Shown here: positions 45,394 through 57,914 of the stretch, in pieces | Numbering within the stretch: the first letter of the stretch is position 1 | Layout: each line of letters opens with the position of its first letter | Source of the DNA: Schistocerca nitens | Lineage: Eukaryota; Arthropoda; Insecta; Orthoptera; Acrididae | NCBI RefSeq assembly: GCF_023898315.1 | Contig: NC_064622.1 | Coordinates: forward strand, 357,101,234 to 357,165,233 | DNA length: 64,000 bases | Direction of reading: 5' to 3' | The notes under the pieces: model-generated | What the model saw: the letters and a program-made list of their open reading frames with translations, nothing else | Database searches by the model: none | Told to the model about the DNA's origin: nothing | Position numbers and translations under genes: made by a program

Positions 45394-46813
45394 CAGGGTG
45401 TTCCAGAAGTGATGGTCTGTACCTCACGCATAGAAAATACAGACCAGAAGTAGCTAAAAAAACTCCAATAAACATGGGTCCGCAAATCAACCGTTGCCGA
45501 GGTATCGCATTAAATTCGAGTTCGGAACCAACTGGAAACGCCCCTGGATACCGCGGTATTTCCGTTGGTATCTATCGTTCACACATGCGCAACTACTTCC
45601 CTTTTCCCCTCCGTGCACTGTGCTGTACCGGCCTCACAATCAGTTACGAACGTGAAGGTATCATGCGGCGAAGCGGATAGCAGTTCCCTTGAGGCTGCAC
45701 GATTTGTGAAGAAGCCCGACAGGCGTATATTTAGCTGGTTACAACAGCGCGTAAGAGAAACCGAGAGTTTCGCACACCACATACGAGAAGGTCGATCCAG
45801 ATCCATAACACCCGATGTTAAAGAACGGTTGTTATGCTTTGTACACGAACGCCCAGGTAGTTCAACAAGGAGCATTGCTACCAAACCGTGTGTCCTGAGT
45901 CATAGCAGTGTGTCGCGGATTTTACATTGACAAGTACTGTATCCATATCATCTCCAGCGAGTGGAAGCCCGCAACACTGCAGACTTCCATCCTAGAGAGA
46001 ATTTCTGCCAATGGGTGCAACAACAGTTGTGTACCCCAAATACGCTGCTTGTAAGCAGTATTCTAGTGACGGATGAGGCTGGATTTACCCGTGACAGTCT
46101 TTTTAACTACCATAACTTTCACATTTGGGCCTATGTTAATCCTAATGCAACACACGTATCACATCAGTAGCGTTATTCGTTGTGCGTCTGGGTAGGACAT
46201 GCTCGGAGGCCGCCTAATTGGGACCACACCTCCTCCCTTAGAGACTTACCGGACAGCAGTACATGTGCATCTGAAAGTACAGTCCGCAGAAACCACATGA
46301 TGACGTCCCACTGGACCAACGCCTGAAAATGTGGTTCATGCATGACAGTGTTGCAGCACATCTTCATTTAAGAGTGCGCCGGCTTCTAACTCGGACGTAT
46401 GTTCAACATTGGATAGGTAGAAAAGGACCTGTGCCGTGGCTTCCAAGGTCTCCGGATTTAAATCCCATGGATATCTGTGTGGGGGGTCATGTCAAAACCC
46501 TGGTCTAAGTTAATGAGGTGAACTCTCTTGAGGAATTACGCTTGCAGATTGAAGCATTTACAGAATTCCTCAGGACTGCCGGAGAGGATTCACAATATAT
46601 TTCAGAGATGAGTTCTATGATGCATTCAGATGCATGAACAAAATTTCGAACACGTACTTTAACATTTAGAGATGCCATGTGTTCCTAAACACTGATGAAC
46701 CGCAGCAGAAAATACGTTTTACCTCGAGAACGGTTGTTTTGTGGAGCTTTTTAGCTACTTTTGGCCTGTATCTTCCATGTGTTAATTATTGACCATCCCT
46801 TCTGAGCAACCTG
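45394..46813 (+). mobile_element. mariner-like element with about 100-bp TIRs (1.42 kb)
   Basis: The left end CAGGGTGTTCCAGAAGTGAT and the right end (inverted CAGGTTGCTCAGAAGGGATG) align over about 100 bp, including AAAAGTAGCTAAAAA, with moderate divergence. TA duplications are at 45392-45393 and 46814-46815. The interior contains a transposase pseudogene. Confidence 0.9.
45640..46640 (+). pseudogene. mariner-like transposase, inactivated
   Basis: Plus strand: ITPDVKERLLCFVHERPGSS and TRSIATKPCVLSHSSVSRIL (second HTH, 45810-45925), a stop, RENFCQWVQQQL, LVTDEAGFTRDSLFNYHNFH (first catalytic Asp, about 46070), FMHDSVAAHLHL (second Asp, about 46340), WLPRSPDLNPMDICVGG (third Asp, about 46445-46480). 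All three acidic residues are readable, but in different frames with several stops. Confidence 0.85.
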
Positions 46814-46815
46814 TA

Positions 46816-48599
46816 CATTGTGCAGAAAATTACGTAACCGGCTACGCATGTACAAATCCAACCTTTGGACACGTATCTGTTTACATTTTACAGCCTTCGA
46901 AATATAGCAGGTATATTTCATGGGTATGAACACATCACACGTTACTTTAGTTAAGCTTCTGTCTGCCAACACTGTTAACTAACAAAAGTTCGATATTTAA
47001 TGCCAGAAGTACGAAGAATTCGTATGTAAATAAGTAATTTTTTGAAAAGTATTTAAAATTAAGTATTCTTCTTATTCACGTCACTTGACGTACGATAGGT
47101 CCAAGTTACTTGCTTCTAAAAAGGTTGGAACTGTAGTCATGATGGATGTGTAAACGGAAAGGCTGATAAAGTATGTAAGTGAAATCACTGAAACTCAAAG
47201 AACGAGTGAATAATATTAATATGGCTCACGTGACTGCATTCGGTTGTCTCAGGGCCATTTCACACTGGCCGTCTACGGCACCATAACGTCACGTTATGCC
47301 GTATTTACACTGTCCGTCACGTCAAGTCCTAAACTTCGTTTCCGAGAAACCTTGACGGTGTAATGTTTCGACGTGAAGTGACATGGGGGGGCCAATGAGA
47401 ACTGGCATTCATTAGACTGAAAAAACAAACTGAACGAAAAAGTAATTGACTGGCCAATCTGTTTTAAAAACTAGTCCGTTGTCCCATCAGTAGTGCAAAC
47501 ACGAAAAATTATCCAGGACAATGATGTTCAGGCATGCCCTGGAACGATACGAGCTTTACTACTGCACCAGTTCAGTTTTCTGGTAGACGAGTCGTATGAT
47601 TTGAGACGGCTGCAATGTAGTCCGCACGTCCATGTGGTTCCATGTACTATATTACTTCTGAATAGCAGTGTTAAAGGCAGCGCACAACGGTGAATGAGGG
47701 GGATAGGGGAGGTTGAGTGCCCCTGCAAGAAGTGGAAAAGAGCTTCTGCTACTATCTGGGCTGGTGACGGAATAGTTGCCGGAATCTGCTTCGCAATGGC
47801 AGTCTGTTTAAAGGTGGCAGTCGTTACCACTGGGATTGTTAACGTGATTGCTGGACACAATACCGATTCTTGCGCCAACGAAACTGGTCTCGTACCTGCA
47901 ACGCGTCAAAATCATTAACTGAAAGATCAGTTTTACCAAAGGTACCTGTCAGTAATTTGTGCTACATGCGTATTCGTGTTACCAGTTTGCCTCTTACGAT
48001 CTGTCTGGTCGTAGAACCGCGGCTGGCAAGGCTACTCGGATTTTCTGCTACTCGGGGCGTGCAGACATAGTTTCATGTGCGATGTTGAATTTGAACTATC
48101 CCAGGCGGTTAGGTTATCCTTTGAAACGACACTTGCGCTCACACCTGTGGTTGTCAAGTCGAAATTGGCTGCTATAGTGTCTCCGTAGGACTAAACTGTG
48201 CCGCTAGGAAGGTCCAATGGCAGCAGGTGTAGGCTCCACCTTTCGAAGTTTCGTAAAGATACTCCTGGACTTCATTAAGCCTTAACCTTTCAGTGCACTG
48301 TAGCCACCACTAATTGATCAAAATACTAATCAAACAGTTTTCACGAATTCCGTACTTCCATTAATGTCGTAGAAAGGCGTGTACTATACTAGGGAATGGG
48401 CTACATGTCACATTTCAGTGACACTGAGGCGTCGTATGTCCTGCTGGCTCTTCACGCCGACCGGGGCGCCCTTCACGTGATAATTCAGCGGAACTGTAGT
48501 GGATATTACGGTCACCTGCAGAACAACAACTAATTTCATCGTTTTCTGCAATCCGTGTTCCTCTGAAAGAATTTTCACTGAATATCATTCTCCATCTTT
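46816..48599. other. mostly unrecognised; may hold a LINE ORF1 relic
   Basis: 47260-47400 contains a palindrome-like stretch (CGTCACGTTATGCCG). 47690-48180 could be the first ORF of the LINE starting at 48.6 kb, given its position and open frames, but no zinc knuckle or other ORF1 motif was read. No confident gene. Confidence 0.3.
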
Positions 48600-51500
48600 T
48601 TGAGGCTACCGTGCATTCTATCGGAACCGTACTTGCTTCACGCAGCCAGTGAGTGATTCTCCTTTTTACTACAAGGGAAGCAATAGTAGTGAGAGTGCGA
48701 TCACCGTTTTTAACGTTTATTTGCCCGAAGGTAGGGTACTTACCTTGAGAGTACCCCCTTACTCCAACAGTACCCCCTTACTCCTTTTTTACCCTGCTTG
48801 GAAATTTCAACAAGCACGAGTCTTTGTGGGGAAGTAATATGTCGTCTGATAGGGACCTTCTGATTGACAAGCGTTTGTCCGGTCTTGATCAGTGTCTTCT
48901 CAATGACACTACCCCTTCCCATTTCTTTGCAGCCCATGGCACCTTTTTGGTTATCAATCTTAAAATCTCTTTGCCCAGTCTCGTAGCTTCGCTACGTTAG
49001 TCATTACATGATCATCCTTGAGTGTGAACACTGTACTGATCTTACCATTTCCTTGTCACACCGATCAATGGACCACTTACCAAGTTGGGCTCTTCCGAAG
49101 AGCCAACTAATAGTTTTATACCTCTGCCATCACCCCCACCCTCTATCAGACTGCACCGACACGGTTGTGGAAGAGAAGACTTACACGACGCGATCACTCG
49201 CGCCACTGGGATTGTTATACCTTTTTCTAAGGCCCCACTTCCCCGCTGGCCGGTGCCGTTGTTAATCAATGCCTATTTAGGATCATCGAAGGGTCCTGCA
49301 ACGTCTCAAGCGACGTCACAAGTTGGCCACATCACTTCGAAGCAGCTCCGTTCTATGGCTGACCATCTGAATGTTACTCAGACTCCACAAATCGGTTCGT
49401 ATGTGCACTGAGTCTATTCTGTGTCTTCGACTGTATTTGGTGGGAAGGTGTTTTCCATCGCAGTAGTGAGATGTCATTGTCTCAATTATTAAGCCAGGCA
49501 AAACCCTCACGTACCTCATCAACCAGAGACCGATTTGCCTCACCAACAGGCTCTACAAACTGCTTGAAAAGCTTACGCTGGGTTTTCCAATCGCGGGGCT
49601 TTTCACCTCCATATTAGCGTTGTTCTAGCAGGAAAGATCCACGATCGACTATCAGGTTAGTTTGGAAGCATCAGTTCAACAGGCATTTTACAAACACGAG
49701 CATTTCCTTGCAGGTTTTTTTTCTATTCTACGTGAGGTATACGACACCACTTTCAACCATTACAGTTTACATACCGTCTATGACTGGGACTTAAGAGATT
49801 CGTTACAGATGTTTAGTCATTATTTTTTATCCTTTTGATCGTTTAGAGTTAGGTCCAAGACAACAACATCCCTAGGGGCTCCATGTCGAGTTTTACACGT
49901 TTCCTTATCGCCATCAGTGGGCTCGTCACCTCTGTCAGAGCAATGGTTACTGCTGCGATCTATAGGTACGCCTTTTGCATTTGTTATAGTTCCCAATCTG
50001 TAGCCTTGGCTGAATGCCAGCTCCACGAAGCCATTTGAAGGACCTATGCTTGGATCTTATCCCGTGACTTTTAATTCTGTCGTATTACCACGGTCGATCC
50101 TAACACACAACTCGACTTCGGTGCCTAGCACTTGAATGTTTTTGCACAGTCTTGCTTTTTGGGACTGTTCCATATTCGTCTGCCGAAGACTAGCTGCACG
50201 TAAAAGCCCTTGCCCACACCTCTTGAGATGTTGATCGCTCAACTCTACTCCATATTTATCGCGACCCAATATCTTACCGTTTTGACTATGGTTGCAACGT
50301 TTACAGCTGAGCAGCTGCATGGGCTTTGAAATCATTGGGCCCGATCCATCATTGTGGAGTAAGATCTGCCACAGTTGCTTTCGGGACTAGGCCCGTAGAC
50401 AATGGAGAGCTTATTTATTCATGTCATCCCAACAAAACATTATCATTAAATACAGAAAGACCAACCAATAACTATATAAAAGTAAAATGTTAAGATATAT
50501 AGGGTGTTCTTGTCCTAAAGATAATTTTAAGCCTGTTGACTTAAAAGTTAAATTCAAAACTTTGTTAAGAGATTTCTCCTAGCTGAAATGGGGACATACC
50601 CTTTTCAGTTCCAGTAACAATTCTTGCACTTTTGTAATCACCATCCGACAGTTTCATAACTATGCAACGTACCAAATCCTATTTGCATAAATCCTATTTG
50701 CATAAAACGGGCATAGACCACCTAACACCCACCATTGGAAGAGATTACCATTTGAAATGTGCTTTGGCCCCCTCTGCTGATACCTCCGCTTACCATCTCA
50801 GAGTGGATCCTCTGTGTTCCTCTCCCCTCCCCCGCCCCTCCTTAGTTAGTACCCAGACCACAAATTAGAGTAGGTCTATTTCGAGAACCTAATTTGACAC
50901 CCCCCATGACCTTTTGACGTCTGTTCCTCTCAGTCCCTTACGAGTAATGTGGTGGTACCCTAATTCACACGGACATCTCCGCAACGATGGGTATTTCGGT
51001 ATGTTTTTACTTCCGCCGCCATTCATGAACAAAATTTTATTTCCGGGAAAGTGTAGTTTTTTTACTATGAAGATGATAGCCATTAATGGAATCATAAATT
51101 TTATTACACGCACCTTCCTCTGACGCGTTTTAATTTGCAGTGAGTAATGATCAGTCTCCAGGCTATTAATCGGAGTTATTCTTATCATTCTGTGTTATTT
51201 GCCATTTACGATCTTCTCTCTGACCTTGGTCATACAACTTGCTCGGTTGTCTTTCCCTGGGTCCCAAATCATTTGGGTACCGGTATCCCAGGGAATGAAC
51301 TGGCCGACAGTTTGAATATATAAGCGATTCTCACCCAGTATTCGCTTTGAAGATCCCAGGTGCGGACTTGCGGGTACAAATCAGTCCTGATTACTCATAA
51401 ATGAAACTACGTCGGGTGGGCTACTGCCCACTCCAATCAACTTCTCACTAACAAGGAGGCTACTGCTACATGGCGTTCCTCCTCCCATTCCTCTCGGAAG

Positions 51501-52060
51501 GAATCGACGCTCTTATTTCACCTCGGTGGTACTAGATTAACCAATAGTTTTATCTACTGTAATGAGCCACCCCCGTATTGTTGTTCCAATGCCTTGCAGA
51601 CAGTAGCTCACATTCTACGCGAATGCTCCGCTTTCTGGGTCTCCATGCCTGGCATCGACTTTGGGATTCTTTACCTCTGATATTGTTTTCTCTGTGAAAG
51701 CGGCTTTTATTCTCAGCTATAATGTTCTAAATTACTTTCTTGGCGGACCTGGCCGGGGTGGGATGAGTTGGTGTGAAAGGCTCCCAATCGTACTCCATTT
51801 GTCAGCTGCCTTGATCATCCCGCATTTACTCTATATTGTTTTAGATATATTTAGGCCTTCTATCTGCCGGACCCCATTTTCCGTTTTAGGTGTAACACTC
51901 AGACGAATGTGCTGGTGCCGTCTTTAGCCCTTTGATTATAACGGGTCAGGGATGGGGTGGCTGTGGAAGGGACGACCCGTGTCGTTTGCAGAGCTCCAGA
52001 GACACTCAACTGTCCGCTCTCGCCTTCTGACCTGATTATTTTTCTCGCCATGTTGTCGAT
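48600..52060 (+). mobile_element. Jockey-like LINE ORF2 relic, endonuclease to RNase H
   Basis: The longest retrotransposon remnant here, in many frames. Endonuclease end: DKRLSGLDQCLLNDTTPSHF (48855-48915). Linker: MGSSEEPTNSFIPLPSPPPS (49085-49145). RT motif 1-2: IIKPGKTLTYLINQRPICLT, NRLYKLLEKLTLG (49480-49590). Then QAFYKHEHFLAGFFSIL and VYDTTFNHYSLHTVYDW, where the catalytic F.D is damaged (49690-49790). RT thumb: DPSHHCGVRSATVAFGTRPV (50340-50400). RNase H: about 50960-51300 ending GIPGNELADSL. C-terminal zinc knuckle: CNEPPPYCC, HILRECS (51560-51630). The YADD box was not found intact. It is related to the 8-9.8 kb copy. Confidence 0.82.
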
Positions 52061-52127
52061 CCAAGTGCTGGCCATTATTTATTTGTTCAAAAAAACCAGG
52101 ACACCTTGAAGGACTAGAGCCAGGACG

Positions 52128-53355
52128 TTCATATTAACAGGTTATGTAGCCTACATTTGTATGTTCTGCAGAAATGATTAGCATTTGAACCGTGTCGGCC
52201 AGCGGGTTCAATGTCAACAATGACATCGCGGCGCAACACTATCTACCGTTAAAATGTGCCTGCGGCTGTCGTCGCTTTAAACCCAAGGCAACGAATCAGT
52301 GTGGCTTGAACAGACGTGTAGGGTGTATCGCAGACGTGTGCACGAACCGTGCCGTCAAATCAGTTAGTTTGAAAGAGGGCGCGTTACTGGCATATTGAGC
52401 ATGTGATACATCCATCAGGGAAATTGCTACTCGTGTGGGGAAATTGCTACTCGTGTGGGACGAAGTATTTTGACAGTGTAGCGGGTGTGTGCAGAATCGA
52501 TCGCGGAAGGCGTAGCGTACGACGAGGTGGGTCAGGTCGCACCGCCCAGACCACCCCCGAGAAGATGGACATCTCATGGGAATGGCGTTGCAACAGATCT
52601 GCGTCGTCCTCGGCTCTGGCGTAACATTAGAACAATGTAACATATCGTACACCATCTGGGGTGACAGTCCGTCGCCGTATGTTAGGGCTTGGGTTACGTG
52701 CGCGTCGCCCATTTCTCCTTCTACGTTTAACGAATGTGCAGAATCATGGTAGGCGGCAATGGAGTATGTAACGACGTCACTGAGAAATGATGGCCACATT
52801 TTGGTTCGCCGCGGACAGGAGAGGCGTCACACACAGTGTGCACTCGCACAAGACTTACACCACTAACGTAAGGCCTTATGGTGTGAGGTGCTATTGGGTA
52901 CAGCCACAAATCACAGTTCGTGCATGTGACCAGTGTGACATATGTGAATGACATCCTGCGACCTGTAGCCATACCCTTTCTGCAAATCGCATAAGACACC
53001 TTTTTCAGCAAGACAATGCACAACCACAAGTTGATGCACAAATGTGTGCCTTCTTGGTGTCACGTGATTTCGGCTTTTTGCCCTGGCCTGTCCCCAACCG
53101 AAAACGTGTGGGATACTGAAACGACTGGTGCAGTGCTGTTGTCCAATGCCAACTATTACAGATGGACTTTGGAACCAACTTCGAAATCACTATTCGCACC
53201 TTACACGCGTCGATGCCATCACGCATGGAAGAAGTTATAAGGGCCCATGGCAGACTCTGTGTCTTAGGCGACAGGACACATGCTGAACCGAGATGACTGA
53301 AATCCTAATCATTTCTGCAGAACATACTAATGTACAGGTCATGTGAATATGAACG
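52128..53355 (+). mobile_element. Tc1-like element with TIRs and transposase relic
   Basis: CGTTCATATT and GTATGTTCTGCAGAAATGAT near 52128-52180 recur inverted at about 53300-53355. In between, the plus strand has SLKEGALLAY and IREIATRVGKLLLVWDE (N-terminal HTH, 52360-52470), HLFQQDNAQPQVDAQMCAFL (second catalytic Asp, about 53010-53060), FLPWPV with the SPxxxPIE box lost, and MPSRMEEVIRAHGR (53205-53250). A 20-bp unit GGGAAATTGCTACTCGTGTG is duplicated in tandem at about 52419-52458. Dead by multiple frameshifts. Confidence 0.8.
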
Positions 53356-53500
53356 AGCTATCTACCGTCGTGCAGAGTGCTTCATTTCTTCTGAACATGG
53401 AGTGTACTATTACAAATCTCCCGTCTAGAAGGCATCCTTTACTCTTTAATAGTCTTAGTTCTTAACCTAGTTGGTGGGGTATCAGGTGTAGGTGGGATGT

Positions 53501-53716
53501 TCAAATGGTTCAAATGGCTCTGAGCACTATGGGACTTAACATCTATGGTCATCAGTCCCCTAGAACTTAGAACTACTTAAACCTAACTAACCTAAGGACG
53601 TCACACAACACCCAGCCATCACGAGGCAGAGAAAATCCCTGACCCCGCCGGGAATCGAACCCGGGAACCCGAGCGTGGGAAGCGAGAACGCTACCGCACG
53701 ACCACGAGATGCGGGC
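53501..53716 (-). mobile_element. SINE with a different tRNA head and family A tail, TSD present
   Basis: On the minus strand the tail is that of family A (GTCCTTAGGTTAGTTAGG ... GAGCCATTTGAACC), but the head reads GCATCTCGTGGTCGTGCGG ... CTTCCCACG ... GGGTTCGATTCCCGGC, a near-complete tRNA-like unit with a CCC anticodon position (glycine-like), unlike the family A head. TSD AGGTGGGATGT at 53490-53500 and 53717-53727, so the composite moved as one unit. Confidence 0.93.
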
Positions 53717-53727
53717 AGGTGGGATGT

Positions 53728-56487
53728 GATCGCCACAGATCAGCACTGGGGAGCTCTCGTCTGCTCTCTCGTCTGCTCTGACCTGCTTACTGGACTGACC
53801 CATATATTTTACTTCTCTTTAAATTGTTTCTCAGTTCCTGCATCATCTTTGCGTAGTCCCTTAACCCTAAATTACTGAACTCTCGTTAAATTTGCGACTG
53901 CAGTTGGTACCAATTCGCGGTTCCCGCCAATCTTGTGTTGTCGGTCTAGGGTGTAAGACAGGACATGGTCTTATTTTGTATGTGACGTACCATTGGAGAC
54001 CTCAGAATTGTAATTAACTAGTGCGTAAACTATAGATTATGACTTCCTTTGAATAAAATATGAAGTGATAAAATTTACGATGCTTCAGTAGCAGTGTAAC
54101 ATTTTCGCGAACTGTTGGAGTAAATAAGCCAGGCTCAACCAACTCCGCAGTTTTTACCTCCTGACCACTCTCAACTCCGCAACTAGTAGCAGACGTGGGA
54201 TTCTTTTTCTCTTGGACACTCCCAACAACACATCAGTAGGGCGTATTGCAGGAGTATAGCAATTTTAAGCTAAATATTACCATAAAATTTTTATTACAAA
54301 ATTAGAAAAAGGTAAGTATAATATTAAGTAATCTATTTGATAAAAAGATGACGAAAAAGTGTTTAAAGAAACGAATTTACTGTATATAATAACGAGCATC
54401 AGTTCCAAGTGCTTTCATTCAGAAGATTATTTTTTTATGTGAACGATAACCTTCAAGCTTTGTACGAAAGTAATTTCGCAAAGTGCAGTTTGAGCATTTA
54501 ACAACCTTGCCACTGAAAAACTTTGTTTTGGATTAATATACGTCTTTCTGTGGTTTTCTCGCAGGTTTTCCTCAAATGAGCCACAACGCTATAGATGTTA
54601 TACGGTGATCTGATTCGAACGAAGAGTTAAAACGCGAAGGAAAATTATCATATTTTATTACCTTTCCCAAACCTCAGATGGCTTGTCCTCCCAAATACGT
54701 GCCTGTATGCGCTCTGCTACCTGAAGGGAAAGTTGTAGAACTGATGTAGATGGGTTAGTCGACCATTCCTCGACCAATCTGTTTTACATGGTTCGATTCC
54801 GCTCAATAAATTTATTCGCCGTCTACTTCCGTATTTACTACGTAAAATGTGAGATGAAAAATTAATTAAAAATATGAGACTAGTAAATTTGTTAGTTTGA
54901 AAGAAATAATAAGTGAATTACTGTGGTAAAATAATCAAATCGTGTTCTCTCTTACAATGCTATTAAGCTTAACTTCCTTCGTTTCTTATTTTATGGGGCA
55001 TACCCAGACATGGTGCTCGAGACAGTTTGACCTTAACAGGTATTACGCAGCAAAGGCAAAGTTATTACTACGGTAAAATATTCCAGGATTGCATGTCGGT
55101 TGGTCTTTACGCACCATCATTGTCCTTAGTTCACAGCGTCATGAACAACACACGGAGTTTGAACGATAATTGACAAGGATGGCATTATTACACTCTTGAT
55201 ACGACCCTATTTCTAGAGAAATTCTACCGTTTCAAAAGCATTGCACTCGGTCTGATAGCAGTACGTCACCCTTGCTTCACAACTTGCATAAATCGTTTGA
55301 TGTTCATGCCAGATGTAAGCGAAGTGCGTGCAGCCTGCCTGCCTTTCATATATCTGTTCGCCGGTGCACATCGCGTGACGGACATAATTAGCTATACTCT
55401 AAGTTGGTAGATATACTATTGATTCGACGTATTTTAATGAAGATGTCGTGACAGTCGGAAGTATGTGAGAGACTCGAATTGGAACCCGGAATCCTATTTT
55501 TCGCTACCAGTCATCTTAAGCATTGAATAAAGTGAACAGGCCTCAAGACCTGATTTGAGAAAGTTGTTACACTAGAACTTAACAATTGTAGTATTCGGAG
55601 CAAACAATGAAAATGAAAGTTTGAGTTAGGTCTGGAGGCGAACTCAAGTAGTCGATGAAAAATGGTTCAGTGTCTGATATATGGACGACGCCTATCATAA
55701 AACATGGAAAGCAACAGAAAGCGTGTTGCCTGTATACCTGGGGATAGGCTTCTTCAAAGATCCAAAGAAGAGATGTACGCAAAGACTAGCTGAGGCTCAT
55801 TGTCTCAGCTATGCCAAAGGAAAGATAGATTTTTCGCAGGGGGCAGAACCAAGAAAAGCTGTGGAAAAGCTACAAGGCGGAATCCATTAATGAGTGAAGG
55901 AAAGAACTTTCCGTGCATTCTCCCCCCTGTAAAAATAGAAGATAACTGCTAAATTGCTGAAGGCTTGTTAGTCCTTTGGTGACGTAAAGAAACATAATAA
56001 TGGGCAGCGGGCGTATTTAATAAAATGTGCATAGTATGACAAAATACATACATAAAATTTTAGTATGTTTAGAAGATAGTCACAGGTGCACTGTGAACAT
56101 TTTTTGCCTCGCTACAGTGGATTTTTTTATTTTTTTATTTTGTGAGGTTACATAGAGCGTTCGGTGTATGAGACACGGATAGACACTCCCGAAGTAGTAG
56201 TTACCCGCTTGACTGAAATTGCAGCATAATTCATTGAACACCTGGTTCTTTTGAGCGCGTTGGACATAATTAACATGCAGATTGCAGTTGTCATTAATGT
56301 TATACGGAAGACATTTTCAGCAACTACTCTAAAAAAATATCCATCACACAGCAGTCTGAAGACCTATGTTGGTGAAAGTGACAAGTTAGGAAAGAGTGCA
56401 CCTCTACCATTTTTGTCATACAAAAAATTGTTTCTTCTTGTCTCTTCTAAACACCTTAAACTTCTGCATACGTTTCCTTTACACAAT
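53728..56487. other. unrecognised 2.7-kb stretch
   Basis: The longest part of the window without an assignable element. It is AT-rich. Open frames at 55681-55890 (69 codons, charged) and 56251-56511 (86 codons) show no motif I can name. No SINE, TIR or LINE fragment was seen. Confidence 0.45.
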
Positions 56488-56655
56488 GTTCAAATGTGTG
56501 TGAATTACTAAGGGACCAAACACACTAATTAAAGTAGCTTGTGCTAAGAACATCACACACACCCATGCCCGAGGAGAGGACTCGAACCTCCGGCGGGAGG
56601 GGCCGCACAATCAGTGACATGACGCGTCTAACCGCGCGGCCACTCCGCGCGCGGC
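56488..56655 (-). mobile_element. tRNA-derived SINE, family C
   Basis: Minus strand: GCGCGGAGTGGCCGCGCGGT (A-box region), CCGGAGGTTCGAGTCCTCTC (B box), ATGGGTGTGTGTGATG, end TTTGGTCCCTTAGTAATTC. Same family as 14041-14180 but better preserved. Confidence 0.8.
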
Positions 56656-56767
56656 GTTTCCTTTATCCCTGTATAAGTTATTACTATAGTAAAGGCGAAT
56701 ACTCGCGGTAAGTTGGATTAAGAGTGCGTGTCCCAAACTGCCCCACACTTCAAACTGTAAGGATATA

Positions 56768-57045
56768 CAGGGTGTAACTACATTTCGTTTACTGACTTTG
56801 AGAACAGTTTCCTTACACGATAACAAGAACACAAGTTTAGTAAACATGGGCCCCAAAATGCAGAATTTAAGAGCTATGAGCACTTGTTCATCTTCGCTAC
56901 CGTGGGACACATCTCCTTTTACTGAACAGCTGGTCATAGCTCTTAAAGTACATGTGCATTTTAGAGCATACATTTACTAGGCATGTTTTTCTTGTGGTAT
57001 AAGGATACTGTCCTCAGTCTGCAAAGGAAATTTAGTTACACCCTG
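56768..57045. mobile_element. 278-bp palindromic MITE with TA duplication
   Basis: Starts CAGGGTGTAACTACATTTCG and ends with the inverted TTTAGTTACACCCTG. The halves are imperfect inverted repeats over most of their length, around a centre near 56900. TA at 56766-56767 and 57046-57047. No coding capacity. Confidence 0.88.
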
Positions 57046-57047
57046 TA

Positions 57048-57530
57048 TTCGTTACATTACAATTTCAGCATTTGTGGCCGGTCTGCATCGATATCATTTA
57101 ATGTTATTGTATCTTCAATGACCTCATACTATTCGGTCCATTATGTAATTTCAGTGCATGAAGTACAGTTCACCCGCTGACAAGGCCGGGTGCATTAACA
57201 CTCCACTTTCGGGATTTAGGTAAGCGCCGCCGGCTCCGCATTGAATGGATCAGGCGGATTAAATAGGGCCGGTGTAACGGTCATCCTGGGCGTGGTTTTT
57301 AGGAGGTTTCCCCCATCCGACTTAGTGGGTTCAGGGGTGCTACCTAAGATACATTGCAAACATTTAGAAAACGTTCGCACGCTTTCAAATGCGGTAACAC
57401 TAGGCGCTGACTGTTGGATTACGCTAAGTGCGCCCCGGGAGGAAACTGATGGCGAGACGAAAGCCACCTGACTCCTCTTCACGACTAACATTGTCAAATC
57501 GAATAAGCAACATGCCATTCTCGTAAAGAA
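57048..57530. repeat. inverted duplication, arm 1 (unique part)
   Basis: Homologous in inverted orientation to 58882-59342. It contains GCATGAAGTACAGTTCACCC, GGTAAGCGCCGCCGGCTCCG, TTTCCCCCATCCGACTTAGT and ACGTTCGCACGCTTTC. Together with the MITE on its left the arm covers about 56768-57530. No gene was recognised inside. Confidence 0.88.
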
Positions 57531-57699
57531 ACGGCATAAAGCCCGGGAAAAAGGAATGCAACAGCACAATTCATTGTGTTCGTAGCAATGTATTAGCTTG
57601 AAGTTTGAAACAAGCATTGTCGTAACACATATTCAACTAGGATCGGAGACTCGGGAATTCGTTTAACCTCTCACTTATCAAGATAAAGAGGAATCAAAA

Positions 57700-57903
57700 G
57701 CCGGCCGGTGTGGCCGAGCGGTTCTAGGCGCGTCAGTCTGGAACCGCGCTACCGCTACGGTCGCAGGTTCGAATCCTGCCTCGGGCATGGATGTGTGTGA
57801 TGTCCTTAGGTTAGTTGGGTTTAAGTAGTTCTAAGTTATAGGGGACTGATGACCTCAGTGTTAAGTCCCATAGTGCTCAGAGCCGTTTGAACTATTTTTT
57901 TGA
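57700..57903 (+). mobile_element. tRNA-derived SINE, family A, with TSD
   Basis: Complete copy starting GCCGGCCGGTGTGGCCGAGC, flanked by AGGAATCAAAA (57689-57699 and 57904-57914). It lies in the spacer between the arms of the inverted duplication. Confidence 0.95.
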
Positions 57904-57914
57904 AGGAATCAAAA

